Source of the DNA: Brachypterus glaber
Taxonomy: Eukaryota; Arthropoda; Insecta; Coleoptera; Kateretidae
Reading direction: 5' to 3'
Assembly: GCA_958510825.1 (NCBI GenBank)
Contig: OY294054.1
Span: 8,782,319-8,846,318 of the forward strand
Length of the DNA stretch: 64,000 nucleotides
Shown here: piece after piece, positions 31,814 to 41,151 of the stretch
Position numbering within the stretch: position 1 is the first letter of the stretch
Layout: each line of letters begins with the position of its first letter
Program-made: the position numbers and the translations under genes
Notes under the pieces: generated by a model
Told to the model about the DNA's origin: nothing
Database searches by the model: none
The model's input: the letters and a program-made list of their open reading frames with translations, nothing else

Positions 31814-32264
31814 GTGATTTTATTGGTTAAAACACTCGAATGTTGCGAGAGTAGGGATGTAGAAAATTAAACAAGTCAGTACGTGAGCACTTGCGGTGAA
31901 GCGTACAATGCATTGCAATGGACTTTTCATATAGAAATATTTTGTTAGGAGTCCTACCCTGTCACTAAATCCGTTGTAATTACGTACGTTTGTTTATTAC
32001 TACTGCATCTTGAAGTACAATATACTATATAGTTTGCTGTGATTTAAAATCCAAAGTAATAAATTAGGACTATAAATAAAACTATAATAATAGAGATATT
32101 TCGGTTATTTTTTTGTAAAAAACAGCTTTTTTTTCAAAAAACCTCGTTTGTCTTAAGAAGTCCGAAAAAATTTCCGCTAATTAGAAACTATCCTTAAAAT
32201 GTCCGAAAAAAATGAAGATCCGCTAAAAATGCTCATAAAAGTTTCCGAAAATCAGACTATTATA

Positions 32265-32322
32265 ATCCTGCAGTGTTGTCGATTGGTGAATAATTATTCA
32301 CTAATCGGCAACACTGCAGGAT
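32265..32322. repeat. 58-bp near-perfect palindrome
   Basis: ATCCTGCAGTGTTGTCGATT with GGTGAATAA is mirrored by TTATTCACTAATCGGCAACA with CTGCAGGAT; the arms of 29 bases differ at about two positions and there is no loop. It may be a very small MITE. It lies inside the hAT-like element. Confidence 0.85.
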
Positions 32323-32579
32323 ACAGAAAAATCTGATCACAGAGGGAGAAAGCAGATTGCACCACCTGTAATTTCACAGGGTTGAAATGGCTTGATTTGA
32401 ATATTTTGCACTACGAAATTAAGAACTAAAGGGTTTAAAAGAATAGCAAAATTTCGGTGACATATTTGTAAAACAGCGTCCCAATTATTAACTCTTTATT
32501 ATGGTATCCAATAGTAAATAATTATTTGGATATTTTCAAGTGACGTTGTTTATGGATTTATTTAATGACAATACCGTAC

Positions 32580-32810
32580 GTACTGTCCAAAAGTCACCTC
32601 CCTCTTAACTTTTAAACGAGTTAAGGTATCGACTTAAAATTTGGAACTCAGCAATAAGACAACTTAAACTATCTTTTTGCATATATTTGATATTTTTAGC
32701 TCTTAAAATTTGGGCAGGGGGGCGTAGGGAACAATTTTTTTTTAAAATAGAGGAGGTCGTGTGATACATCATTTTAAGCTTAAAGCTTATTATAGTCTTA
32801 TCTATAATGT
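32580..32810 (+). mobile_element. Tc1-like TIR element, left part (family T)
   Basis: GTACTGTCCAAAAGTCACCT, CTTAACTTTTAAACGAGTTA, AGGTATCGACTTAAAATTTG, AATAAGACAACTTAAACTAT, GGGGGCGTAGGG and GGTCGTGTGATACATCATTT. This is the same order as the longer copy at 53527-54175. It is nested inside the hAT-like element at 31138. Confidence 0.7.
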
Positions 32811-33019
32811 TAGAAAAACAATTATTTTTAAAGTTTGAAGGTAGAAAGTTATTCTTACCTTAGTATTTTGCGAATTTTACAATGTAAGCACTACACTACA
32901 CATTCGCCGCTATGCACTCAATATAATATTTTCGCGCGATATTTTCACGCACGTAATGTCTACGCGCAAGCGTAAATAGTAAGTACTGTCTATGCACATG
33001 CGTATTAGGAGATAATGTC

Positions 33020-33130
33020 TGTACTGTCGAGTAATGTCAAGTAATGTCAAGTAATGTCATGTAATGTCAAGTAATGTCATGTAATGTCAAGTAATGTCAC
33101 GTAATGTCAGGTAATGTCGAAGTAATGTCA
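33020..33130 (+). repeat. 10-bp minisatellite (TAATGTCAAG), right array
   Basis: About 11 units of GTAATGTCAA with variants GTAATGTCAT, GTAATGTCAC and GTAATGTCAG, in the same orientation as the left array at 31190. The flank ahead of it (32940-33010) already has looser TAATGTCTACGC and ACTGTCTATGCAC words. Confidence 0.9.
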
Positions 33131-33171
33131 GCCAAAGCGTACATGTATTGTCTATGGTGAGACACCCCTCG

Positions 33172-33179
33172 GTTTTAAG
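33172..33179. repeat. 8-bp target-site duplication, right copy
   Basis: GTTTTAAG, identical to the left copy at 31130-31137. Confidence 0.85.
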
Positions 33180-33204
33180 TTTCTGTTGGTAGCAAGGAAA
33201 ACAG

Positions 33205-33460
33205 ATGACGTCCCCGACGTAAAATCTACGTCAGTTTTAGGTCATATCCGTGACGTCATACATACGTAGCATATCAAACGTTGACAAGAAGTCAGTTTTT
33301 GGTCATATTGGTCCCCGACGTTCTATCGACATCAGTTTTAGGTCATATTTGTGACATCATACACACTACGCATATCAGACGTCGACAAGATGTCAGTTTT
33401 GCTTTTGGTCAAATCTTGACGTCATCAAAATTATACGTCGCTAGGACGTCAATTTAATGC
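33205..33460. repeat. 101-bp tandem repeat rich in GACGTC/ACGTCA words
   Basis: Units start GTCCCCGACGT at 33210 and 33311. Each has TCAGTTTTAGGTCATAT, GTGACGTCATACA (or GTGACATCATACA), CATATCA, ACGT(T/C)GACAAGA and GTCAGTTTT. A third partial unit has CTTGACGTCATCAAAATTA and GCTAGGACGTCAATTT. TGACGTCA-like words, the consensus of CREB/ATF sites, recur, but only as part of the repeat; a regulatory role is not shown. Confidence 0.8.
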
Positions 33461-33608
33461 TGAGGCTATAGGTTGCGCCACATATTGTTTTCTACCACTA
33501 AAAAAAGTTTTAGTATGTATCTCTATGCCTGTGGAAAATTCCTTTCACTGGACAAGAGCAGATATGTGGAGGGAGTAATGGGAAAAAATATTCTATGAAA
33601 TCCTGTCA

Positions 33609-33718
33609 TACACTGTAAAAAAAATGTGTAAATTTACATGCTAAATCAGAGGTAATATGTTGCCAAGCAAGTGCACGTAAAATTTACGAGATCTAACTTG
33701 TAATTTTTTGGTTTGGTA
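33609..33718. mobile_element. Family P MITE, left half
   Basis: Starts TACACTGTAAAAAAAATGTG then TAAATTTACATGCTAAATCA, GAGGTAATATGTTGCCAAGC, AAGTGCACGTAAAATTTACG and TTAACTTGTAATTTTT-like sequence. Then it breaks into unrelated DNA. The complete palindrome is at 60369-60532 and 53229-53469. Confidence 0.8.
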
Positions 33719-33734
33719 CAAATTATTTATTTAA

Positions 33735-34130
33735 TGAAAGTAATTTTTCCTGAAAAAAATAAGTTGACTTTTTCTTCCACTATTTTAAGTTTTTAAAAAG
33801 TAGCCCCAAAACTCTCTTATTTTTGGGGGAATTCTTTTCAATTTCAATAGGCTTCGAGTACTAAGCACCGTTACCAAGATTGATGTTTCCTAAAAAATAG
33901 AAATCGATCGAATTTTTTTTCTGGAGTTTTCACGCGGACAAGAAAACTTGAAATACTTATAAACGGATAGGCAGACAGACGTTCAGTCGGACGGAAATTT
34001 TTAACGTTTCTTAAGAATTGTATAAAATGCACATTGATTCAAAACATTTTGATTTTGTATTTTATTTTATTTTCAGGGTCCGAAGAAACGTATATGCTGT
34101 GAAGCTACGAGGAGTATTATAACATGTAAT
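33735..34130 (+). mobile_element. Family A fragment (tail half, diverged)
   Basis: AAGTAATTTTTCCTGAAAAA, TTTTAAAAAGTAGCCCCAAAA, TTTTTGGGGGAATTC, CAATAGGCTTCGAG, TGTTTCCTAAAAAATAGAAA and TCGATCGAATTT. A GGCAGACAGACGTTCAGTCG tract follows, then GACGGAAATTTTTAACGTTT. At 34095 a head-like word in AGCTACGAGGAGTATTATAA follows. It is diverged from the other copies. Confidence 0.5.
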
Positions 34131-34373
34131 AATAAACTAATAATAAACAGGTGTGGAATCAAATTATTTTGTCAAATTGTACTATCGTACCTAATAATCA
34201 CTGTTTAGTTGATTCAGTGTGACAAACAAAGATAAGCAGCATTATTGCTATATAATAAACAGGGATTTTAATAATGGATTTTATAAAACCAAAATTTATT
34301 ACATTTTTGATACACTAAAAAAATTAATACATGCGAGAAAAACTGCTGATAAAAGTTATTTAGTAAAGATAAT

Positions 34374-34602
34374 ATTTTCTATCAGCATGCGTCTGACGTA
34401 TGCGACAGACTCGAGGTACTGCTTCAAAGCTCATTACATAGATCTAATTTCCTATGCCCGCGTCTGACGCATACGTTTAAACCATAGACAAAGAATTATT
34501 ATTATTTTGCATAGAAAATTTGATGTATGTGATTGGATTTGAAACAGCACCTCGCGTCTGTCGTATTCGTCAGAGCATGCGTTTCGAAGCTGATAGAAAA
34601 TT
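34374..34602. mobile_element. Inverted-repeat element rich in GCGTCTGACG words
   Basis: ATTTTCTATCAGCATGCGTC, TGACGTATGCGACAGACTCG and AGGTACTGCTTC are mirrored by AACAGCACCTCGCGTCTGTC, GTATTCGTCAGAGCATGCGT and AAGCTGATAGAAAAT. Between the arms a further CGCGTCTGACGCATACG occurs at about 34460. Arms about 55 bp with indels. CpG-containing words are unusually dense for this AT-rich window. Confidence 0.75.
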
Positions 34603-34956
34603 CTAACTTAACAGTTTATAAATACCCTTGCATATTAGAAATAAGGTACCTAAGGGGAAAATTTCTTTGCTAGTAGCAGCATTTGTTATAAAGTAAAAAT
34701 AAATAAATTAATTTCGCAAACTTTTAGCTTTCAAAACCTTTAATTCGCATAATCTTTGTTGGCAAAGAAATTATTTCGCTTAGTCAAAAAGTTCGCGAAT
34801 GAATTCTTTGAGTTTAAAGCTTTATTTATTAAAATTGACCATTTATAAATTGCAGCGGCATTATTGCTTAAACTTTAAAATAAATATAAATAATATGAAA
34901 ATTAGAAAAATGGTTATATTCATTTATTAATAATATTTTAATTAATTTACAATAAG

Positions 34957-34960
<4 letters not shown>

Positions 34961-35027
<67 letters not shown>
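34961..35027. repeat. (TA)n microsatellite
   Basis: A 67-bp pure TA dinucleotide run. The minus-strand YIYI frame through it is an artefact. Confidence 0.97.
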
Positions 35028-35030
<3 letters not shown>

Positions 35031-36114
35031 CTACATAATATTGTAACAAAAAAAAAATGAACCAATACCAGCACAATATAAAAATCATTTTACATCACGC
35101 AAAACAAAACATAAACCAAATTGGCTTACCCAAACCCAAACCAAAACGAAACTAAAATTAAAGTGACTCAAAAATATATGTTTATGTAATATGTAATATT
35201 AACTACAAAATTAATAACAAAAAAAAGTAATACAAATTATAGCAAATACCTCATAAATATTTTATTGTGTTTTTTTGTCATATATAACGACTTCTTTAAA
35301 TCTTTTTGCATTTGTTTTAAAATTTTTTTTTTGTGAAATTATACCGCACAGACCTTATGGCTTTATTTATGTACTCAAATTGTATTTATTAAAATTAACT
35401 TAAAACGTACGTACCTATCTCAATACAAAAAAGGGTTCAATAAAGAAATATCTTCATTGACTTTCATTAAAACAATTTTTGCAAACAAAAACCTTGCCAA
35501 CCTAATTTTATGCGATATTATTTATTGCGAACTAATTGGGTGCGAAATAATTTCCATGCGACTTTTATTTTTCGCGAACTTATTTTTGCGAACTTTTTGG
35601 GCTAACAAATATTTTGCGAACTTTTTTTTTGGAACTAACGACCGGATGCCGCTTCCACCCCCCTCTCCTCAAAAGTTGAAAATTTGTATTTTATTTAGGT
35701 GGTACATTATTGTCTAAGGTTGAGAAATTTTCGTCCAGTTGGGAAAATATTTTCCAGTTGGGTAATTTTTTATCCAAGTTGGGAAATAGTTTGGTTAGTT
35801 CGAAAATTTTCACCATGGATAAAGCTTTTTTTAGTGGTCAAAATCGGTCAGTGGTGTAAAGTTTTTTTTAGAGGTCAGGACAAAGGTAATCTCTTTTTCA
35901 GTTTATAAATATAAATATATTAGTTGATAAATTTTGCTAGTCTTTCCCTCAACGAAGATCCTCAGGCAGATTCCTGAAGGAATAGACTAACATTGTGAGA
36001 GGGAAATATTAGTTTATCATGAATAATGATTTGTCTCTATTCAACTTACAAAAATAATATATTTTCTTCTCACTCCAAACAATAATATTTATGCTTTACG
36101 TACTCAAATGTTAA
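35028..36114. other. Non-coding stretch with degenerate GCGAACTTTTT words
   Basis: Between 35480 and 35640 the words TTTGCGAAC, TTGCGAACTA, TCGCGAACTT and TTTGCGAACT recur. Comparable inverted words (AATTTCGCAAACTTTT, AAAAAGTTCGCGAAT) lie at 34710-34805, so an eroded inverted pair may enclose the TA tract. At 35720-35880 the words GTTGGGAAAATATTT, GTTGGGAAATAG and AGTGGTCAAAATCGG resemble a diverged repeat at 47360-47560. Small open frames here have no domain. Confidence 0.4.
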
Positions 36115-36258
36115 GGCCTATCCAGAAGCTTGCATAAGAACATAAAACATAAGAATGCGGTGCCGTGATTGGCTTACAAGATACATGGCGGCACATGAAG
36201 CCAATCACGCCATCGCATTGTTATGTATTACGTTCTTATGCGAGCCTGTGAATAGGCA
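36115..36258. mobile_element. 144-bp MITE with long arms
   Basis: GCCTATCCAGAAGCTTGCAT, AAGAACATAAAACATAAGAA and TGCGGTGCCGTGATTGGCTT are mirrored by AAGCCAATCACGCCATCGCA, TTGTTATGTATTACGTTCTT and ATGCGAGCCTGTGAATAGGC. Arms about 60 bases with several differences and a 20-base loop. Target duplication not clear. Confidence 0.85.
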
Positions 36259-37065
36259 CTTATATGGCACACTAGCTATGTTACACTTAAATAAACTCTG
36301 CATACTAGTACAGCCATAAAAAGTCTATTAATCCTTGTTTTGTCTAAGGATGCAACATTTTTTTTAACAATTTAGTGGCTGACTCCTCCCCTGTAAAATA
36401 AAAAGGTTATCTCAATAAGTTAAAATTTTACAGTCTTTTATGTTATTTTTCTGCTAATTAAATTATACCTTGTAAAATGTGGTAGGTCAAGACATGCTCT
36501 CCCTGTTTTGTGTATTTTAAAATTAGAAAATTCTTCAAATTTATATTAAAATTCCTGGGCAAAAGTTAATTGTAAGTTAAATCATTATTTCTTTTTTGTC
36601 CTGAGTAATGAAATTTAATTTAAGGATGTTAAAATATGTGATGTGTCACGAGGAAAGGTCCCACTTGTCTGATATAGGGTTACGAATCGGTCTCTGGTAT
36701 ATTTATTTATTTATTTATACTCTTTAGGGACCCAATTAATTAGGTGTTTTCTACCATGGACTGCTCTCATTTACAATAAATTTTTAGTGCTTCACATTTT
36801 TTTAGCCAATGTTTTATACCTCTTCCTGCACATTATTCATAAAAGCCATAAAAATAAACGCAATAAATTACTAATAATAATACTCTAATCCATAATTTAA
36901 ATAAATAATAATTTTGAGCAAATATTAATTTGGACATATTACGATATCATTATCAAAAATAACGTCAAGTCAAATTTGATAATTTTTGACTATACAATCT
37001 AAACTGGTTTGATAGCCCAAGTAGCTAAAACCAAACACAATGGAGAAAATTAAGCAGAATTATAG
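36259..37065. other. Stretch without recognised features
   Basis: AT-rich. TTTATTTATTTATACTCTTT then AGGGACCCAATT near 36702-36735 resembles 15490-15530 and is probably a short tail-like repeat. No gene. Confidence 0.4.
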
Positions 37066-37376
37066 TTATACCGGGTGAGTATGTGCACCCCTAAAATTAA
37101 GAGAAACTTTGGGGATTTATATAATTTTACGTTGGCTATTAAAAATTATTTGCCTAGTTTTGAAGAGCTTCAAATTGGTTTATAATTAAATAATACATTT
37201 TTTCATATTTTTTCTAAGAAAACTACTAATCCAAGAATAATTTTGCATGCCTATTTCAAAGATTTAAAATAAAAAATAAAAAATTACATGTTCTGTCGAA
37301 AAATTACAAGTGATACATAGTTGTACTCAGCAGTTAATTCTGAATCAAAATATGTAATAATGTATAGGGTGAACTA
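37066..37376 (+). mobile_element. Family C element with ATACCGGGTGAG and TATAGGGTG-type ends
   Basis: Left: TATACCGGGTGAGTATGTGC with CCCTAAAATTAAGAG and GATTTATATAATTTTACGTT, matching the left end at 24825. Middle and right: AAGAGCTTCAAATTGGTTTA, TAATTAAATAATAC, ACATGTTCTGTCGAAAAATT and TTGTACTCAGCAG. It ends AAAATATGTAATAATGTATA then GGGTG. The middle and right parts recur at 50742-51000. Class not determined. Confidence 0.6.
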
Positions 37377-38585
37377 CAGAAATAAATGTTTGTAAGCAAT
37401 AATATCATAATGATATTAATGATTTTATTGACAATGAGTAAAATCAATCATGGGATTACAAAATGAGGGATGCCAATTCATAAAATAGAACTTAAGAGCT
37501 AATTAAGAACGTTTTTCGATGATTTTTTCGTATATTTAATGTAGAATCGCCTTCTTTACATTTTATGAGCTATTTCCAAATTATGCTTTGAAGATTATAA
37601 TCTCAGAAACTCTGAAAAGAGGGACTTTTTCTTGTGAGAGCACAGATATTTGAAACAATGTCAACGGATGTCCTATCCAATAAAATAATCAGCAAATGAA
37701 GCCTCGTCACAAAGCAAACACGCCTTTGAACTTAATCCCAATCTAAACTTTTCCCTCCGAGCGACTGGCGAATTTAGAATAAACGTTCAAAGACTAAACA
37801 TAATGTCACCCCATTTATTTGACAAGTAACCACCCTTCAAAAAGTATCATTTGAATAAGAACAGTTTGTATTAGCAAGCAATTTTAATATTTGCCTTTCG
37901 GTTAGGTTTAAAGGTATTAAACTCTTTTTTATATCTGGCATGTTCAATTAAAATGCTCCAAATCTATAGATTCTATAGAATCCAGAAAAAAATAAAAAAA
38001 TAAATAATATTTATTTTCTTTCACAGGAATTAATTTTTGGTACCATTTTTAATTGTTTAGAATAATTATAATAATTAATAATTATAAGGGACAAATTCGT
38101 TCAAATAAATCTTAAAAAACATCTAAAGGATGTTTTAAAAACGGTTTGCAAATTAATGTTTTGTCTAATTTTTTATCAAATTTAAAATATCTACTTGTAC
38201 CAGTACATGATGATTCAGGGTACATACTTTTGGGGGACAATTCTACAGAAGATTATCTGTACTTTAGTTCTAATGTAATCCGTTTAGAACTAGGTACCGA
38301 TAGAAAATATCTTTGAAACATAAGTATCTTTAAAAACAGGGAATAACGCATATATGCTTATGCATATTTGCTTATGCAGTTGAAAATATTAAAACTTCTT
38401 ACAGACATCCTTTGAGTTATACCAGAAGGTCCCAAAGAAGCCATATGAAAAAGTCCAAACCATTTTGGGACCAATGTAACTTTTTGTGAAGAATTTCCAT
38501 CTAATAAAGGGTACTACTTTACCAAAACATAGCAAAGTTTACCAAAAGTAACCTTTCGCAGAGAAAAATGCGAAATTGATGGGTT
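37377..38585. other. Stretch without recognised features
   Basis: AT-rich sequence of moderate complexity with no repeat partner in the window, no long open frame and no RNA gene seen. Confidence 0.4.
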
Positions 38586-39172
38586 TTATATAGTTGTTTT
38601 TCTCTGGGTACCAGTATTGAAGAAAAAATCTTGGCCTGAAAGAGGAAAAACAAGCGCCATAAATTTTCGGACGGGTCTGCTCAAAATTAACTTCACAAAA
38701 AGGGTTATTACTTTGTTTTCTCCTGTTTTTGGGGTTTCTCTACAGTTAATACTTGCTCCAAATTTTTTGAGTGGCTGCCAGGTTCGTACGAGACTTCCTA
38801 TCAGGAAATTCCCCCTTTGCTGCGGGCCTGGTCTTATTTCCTCGATAATTCTCATTAGTACCACAAATTCCCTGTGTATACCATAGTGTCACTGTTTATT
38901 CTTATATTGAGATCTGAATAGAAACTCGTTGTATAGCAAAATACCGTTCCATGTAATATTTCATTTGGACTCTCTGTCAACTCTGGCTACCCGTAGCGTA
39001 CATCTTTTTTTGCCTTTTCTCTTGCTCGTTCTCATATGTCACAATGTACTGTACCTACGCTGCGCAGTGGACTGGAGGACCCTTAGTCATGGCCAAAGTC
39101 TGTCTATGGTAGTACTTTCACGAAAATTGCTATTTGGGTGTTTTGAGAACGCTAGAACCGAATCTGATTATA
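38586..39172. other. Less AT-rich segment open on both strands, unrecognised
   Basis: A minus-strand frame of 92 residues (38586-38864) overlaps an 89-residue plus-strand frame (38617-38886). A 126-residue plus frame (38929-39309) follows, whose last third is repeat sequence. I recognise no domain in any of them. GC content is higher here than around it. It could be a decayed exon, an unannotated transposon end or chance. The GCGCAGTGGACTGGAGGACCC segment near 39060 looks like a repeat terminus but has no second copy in the window. Confidence 0.2.
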
Positions 39173-39279
39173 CACTGTTACTCAGAAATAAGTTCGAGAA
39201 ATTTAAAAATTTAAAAAATATGAAAAAAAGTTCCTATAAAGGTTGGTCCGGAAATGAGCTTAATGAGAACATAACCCTG
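39173..39279. mobile_element. Family G short derivative (107 bp)
   Basis: CACTGTTACTCAGAAATAAG, TTCGAGAAATTTAAAAATTT, AAAGTTCCTATAAAGGTTGG and TCCGGAAATGAGC, then directly ATAACCCTG. It consists of one full arm of the element at 42732-43456 joined to the last bases of the other end. It therefore looks like an internal deletion product that kept both tips. TA-rich flanks as in the longer copies. Confidence 0.75.
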
Positions 39280-39499
39280 TATATAGATTTTTTTTTAATT
39301 TTGCCTTGAAAAATGTTACTGAAGAGTTTTATTATCTCTAATCCAAATCTACAAAGTTTGGATTTTTTTTATTTATTAAAATTGGTACAGGGTCATCTAA
39401 CTTTGAGTACACAAGCTAATATCTCAGTAACGGCTGAAGAAATTTCAATTTTTTTTGACTTGTGTCTTCTTGTATGTTCTTAAGTGTTGTTTATAATAT

Positions 39500-40011
39500 T
39501 CTTTTTTTATTTTGCGACTCTTATAAGATCATAATCACACGCATTTTGTGTGTTATTATAGGCCCATAAGAGGTGTATGCTTTTTTCTTTTGGGTTGGCA
39601 GCAGACAAAAGCCTTTCGCTTGACGTTTTCCGTGCAAATTTCAGTGTCGCTTTAAAGTTTAATTTTCTACAAAATTTTGTGTTTACGTTATTTTTTACCG
39701 TGTTAAAATTGTGGCTTGGTTACTTGCAGTGAAAAAGAACATAACTATAAAATATATCAAAATATCATTTGTTCTTAGAATTTTACACATGGCCAAAACT
39801 GTAACGCCAGCCAGAAACAAAAATCCCCTAAATCAGTCATCAATTTAAATGTAAGTTTTTTTTTAATTTTAGAGCAAAATAGAAAAAATTGCATAAAGCA
39901 CTCCTTTCATAACACTAGTAGAGCACTAGTACTTTAGAAAACTCACAGCAAGCGGCTGGTTTTCTAAACTTGTACTCGTGCGCTAAAAACGTATGTTATG
40001 AAACTAGTAAT
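39500..40011 (+). mobile_element. Family D dispersed repeat, copy 2
   Basis: TTTTGCGACTCTTATAAGAT, TATAGGCCCATAAGAGGTGT, TTTTGGGTTGGCAGCAGACA, AAAGCCTTTCGCTTGACGTT, AAAGTTTAATTTTCTACAAA, TTATTTTTTACCGTGTTAAA and ATATCATTTGTTCTTAGAAT. Then CGCCAGCCAGAAACAAAAAT, TTTTAGAGCAAAATAGAAAA and an end with GTGCGCTAAAAACGTATGTT and GAAACTAGTAATTTAATATA. It is co-linear with 15586-16035 but carries an extra segment near its end (ACTAGTAGAGCACTAGTACT). Confidence 0.78.
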
Positions 40012-40075
40012 TTAATATACTATAATATTATTAACAAGGAAGGTTAATATACTATAATATTATTAACAAGGAAGG
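40012..40075 (+). repeat. Exact 32-bp tandem duplication
   Basis: TTAATATACTATAATATTAT followed by TAACAAGGAAGG occurs twice head to tail without differences. It spans the end of family D copy 2. Identity implies a recent event, such as replication slippage. Confidence 0.93.
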
Positions 40076-40149
40076 TGCAGTGAGAACTATTGGATTATTT
40101 TTCTTAGAATGACCCAATTTTTTTTTTAATTATACGGTCCCAATATTTA

Positions 40150-40300
40150 AGTTATTAGCAACCTTAAATGGTATTTTAAGTAGGTTATAATTTACATTCA
40201 AGGTAAATTGTCAAAAATAGAAAATATAAACAGTTGACAATTTACCTTGAATATAAATACCTTAAGGTAACTTTAAACTCTTAAATTAATAACTTTATAT
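40150..40300. mobile_element. Hairpin element of about 150 bp
   Basis: The inner stem TTCAAGGTAAATTGTCAA / TTGACAATTTACCTTGAA (18 bp, exact) is nested in weaker outer pairing: ACCTTAAATGGTATTT / AAATACCTTAAGGT, and AAGTTATTAG / TTAATAACTT. It looks like a decayed MITE. Confidence 0.65.
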
Positions 40301-40810
40301 TAACATAGTAAAATTGCAAAAAGAAAAGGTAAGGAGATAAAAGTAAAAAAAAATAATTTTTGAAATTGCATTAGCCGTTACTGGGATATTGGATTGCCCA
40401 CTTTTGACCATGAAAGTCCATAGTGCGCTGTTTGTTCACTTTTTAAATTTCGTTATCGCTTCATCTCCAAATGACACATTATTCATTGTATGACATAAGC
40501 TATGTGACCACATTCTTATCAGTACTCGAATATGAACATCTCGCAATATCTTTTATCTAATATCTGTCAATATCCAAAAAATGCGCTACACGGAGAAAAA
40601 ATATGGAATTTAATAAAAATTGTCATTGATAAAGTGATGTCATATTCAAATGGGAAATCGAGAATTCTTTGCTTTACTATTTTTTTTTTAATTTACTATT
40701 ATTATTATTTTGGGTTATTTCGTCTTAATAAATCTCTAAAATAAATTAAAAAAAGTTATTACATTTTTAAATTAATTAATTATTGGGCGCAAAAAATGCA
40801 TACCGCACTG

Positions 40811-40811
<1 letters not shown>

Positions 40812-40846
<35 letters not shown>

Positions 40847-40925
40847 GGTCTTTATTAAAATAAGTACAAAAGTTACAAGATTATTTTAACTATTGGGCGA
40901 GGTTTAGTTCGGCCGATAGATTTCT
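40812..40925 (-). mobile_element. Probable LINE 3' end with (ATT)n tail, minus strand
   Basis: Read on the minus strand: ATCGGCCGAACTAAACCTCG, CCCAATAGTTAAAATAATCT, TGTAACTTTTGTACTTATTT and TAATAAAGACCTT, then (ATT)n of about 35 bp. An AATAAAG word followed by an ATT tail fits a non-LTR retrotransposon 3' end. No coding part is attached. Confidence 0.5.
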
Positions 40926-40940
40926 TGCTTATTTATTATG

Positions 40941-41151
40941 GACTGAGAATTCGTTATCCTAGTAAATACTAATTTTTTTTCCTATTTGGAACTCCCCGCA
41001 ACATTTGTTATTAATTACAAGTTGTTACAGTAAAACATAACAGAACAACGTTTTTTTTTACTGTAACAACTTGTAATTAATAACAAATGTTGCCTGGGGT
41101 TCCAAACAGGCAAACACGTTCAGTATTTACTATGGTAACGAATTATCAGTG
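40941..41151. mobile_element. TA-type MITE, family M1 copy 2
   Basis: GACTGAGAATTCGTTATCCT with AGTAAATACT at the left; AGTATTTACTATGGTAACGA with ATTATCAGTG at the right. The inner palindrome ACATTTGTTATTAATTACAA with GTTGTTACAGTAAAA is mirrored by TTTTACTGTAACAACTTGTA with ATTAATAACAAATGTTGCC. It shares both ends and TGCCTGGGGTTCCAAA with 1672-1872. Confidence 0.85.

Larger units (their letters stand above)
31138..33171. mobile_element. hAT-like non-autonomous transposon with internal 10-bp arrays
   Basis: The left end CGAGGGGTGTTTCACC and right end GGTGAGACACCCCTCG form a 16-bp TIR with one difference. An exact 8-bp duplication, GTTTTAAG, lies outside. Just inside each TIR there is a shared TACATGTATTGTC segment (left GTACATGTATTGTC; right in the same orientation), then an array of 10-bp units TAATGTCAAG. 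The arrays run in the same direction at both ends although the TIRs are inverted. The interior (31376-33010) holds a SINE fragment, a 58-bp hairpin and a family T fragment and has no transposase frame. Eight-base duplications also occur with P elements; the nTnnnnAn target favours hAT. Confidence 0.82.

Noticed and set aside
31632..31817. 61-codon plus-strand frame as a small gene
   Set aside because: It lies over the antisense strand of the truncated SINE and its AAAC tail.
33205..33460. Cluster of genuine CREB sites as a regulatory element
   Set aside because: The words are part of a tandem unit and no gene or promoter is nearby, so regulation cannot be claimed.
34868..35074. IYIY-rich membrane peptide
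   Set aside because: Translation of the (TA)n tract.
38586..38886. A real exon in the less AT-rich segment
   Set aside because: Both strands are open, neither translation has a recognisable domain, and no splice context could be verified.
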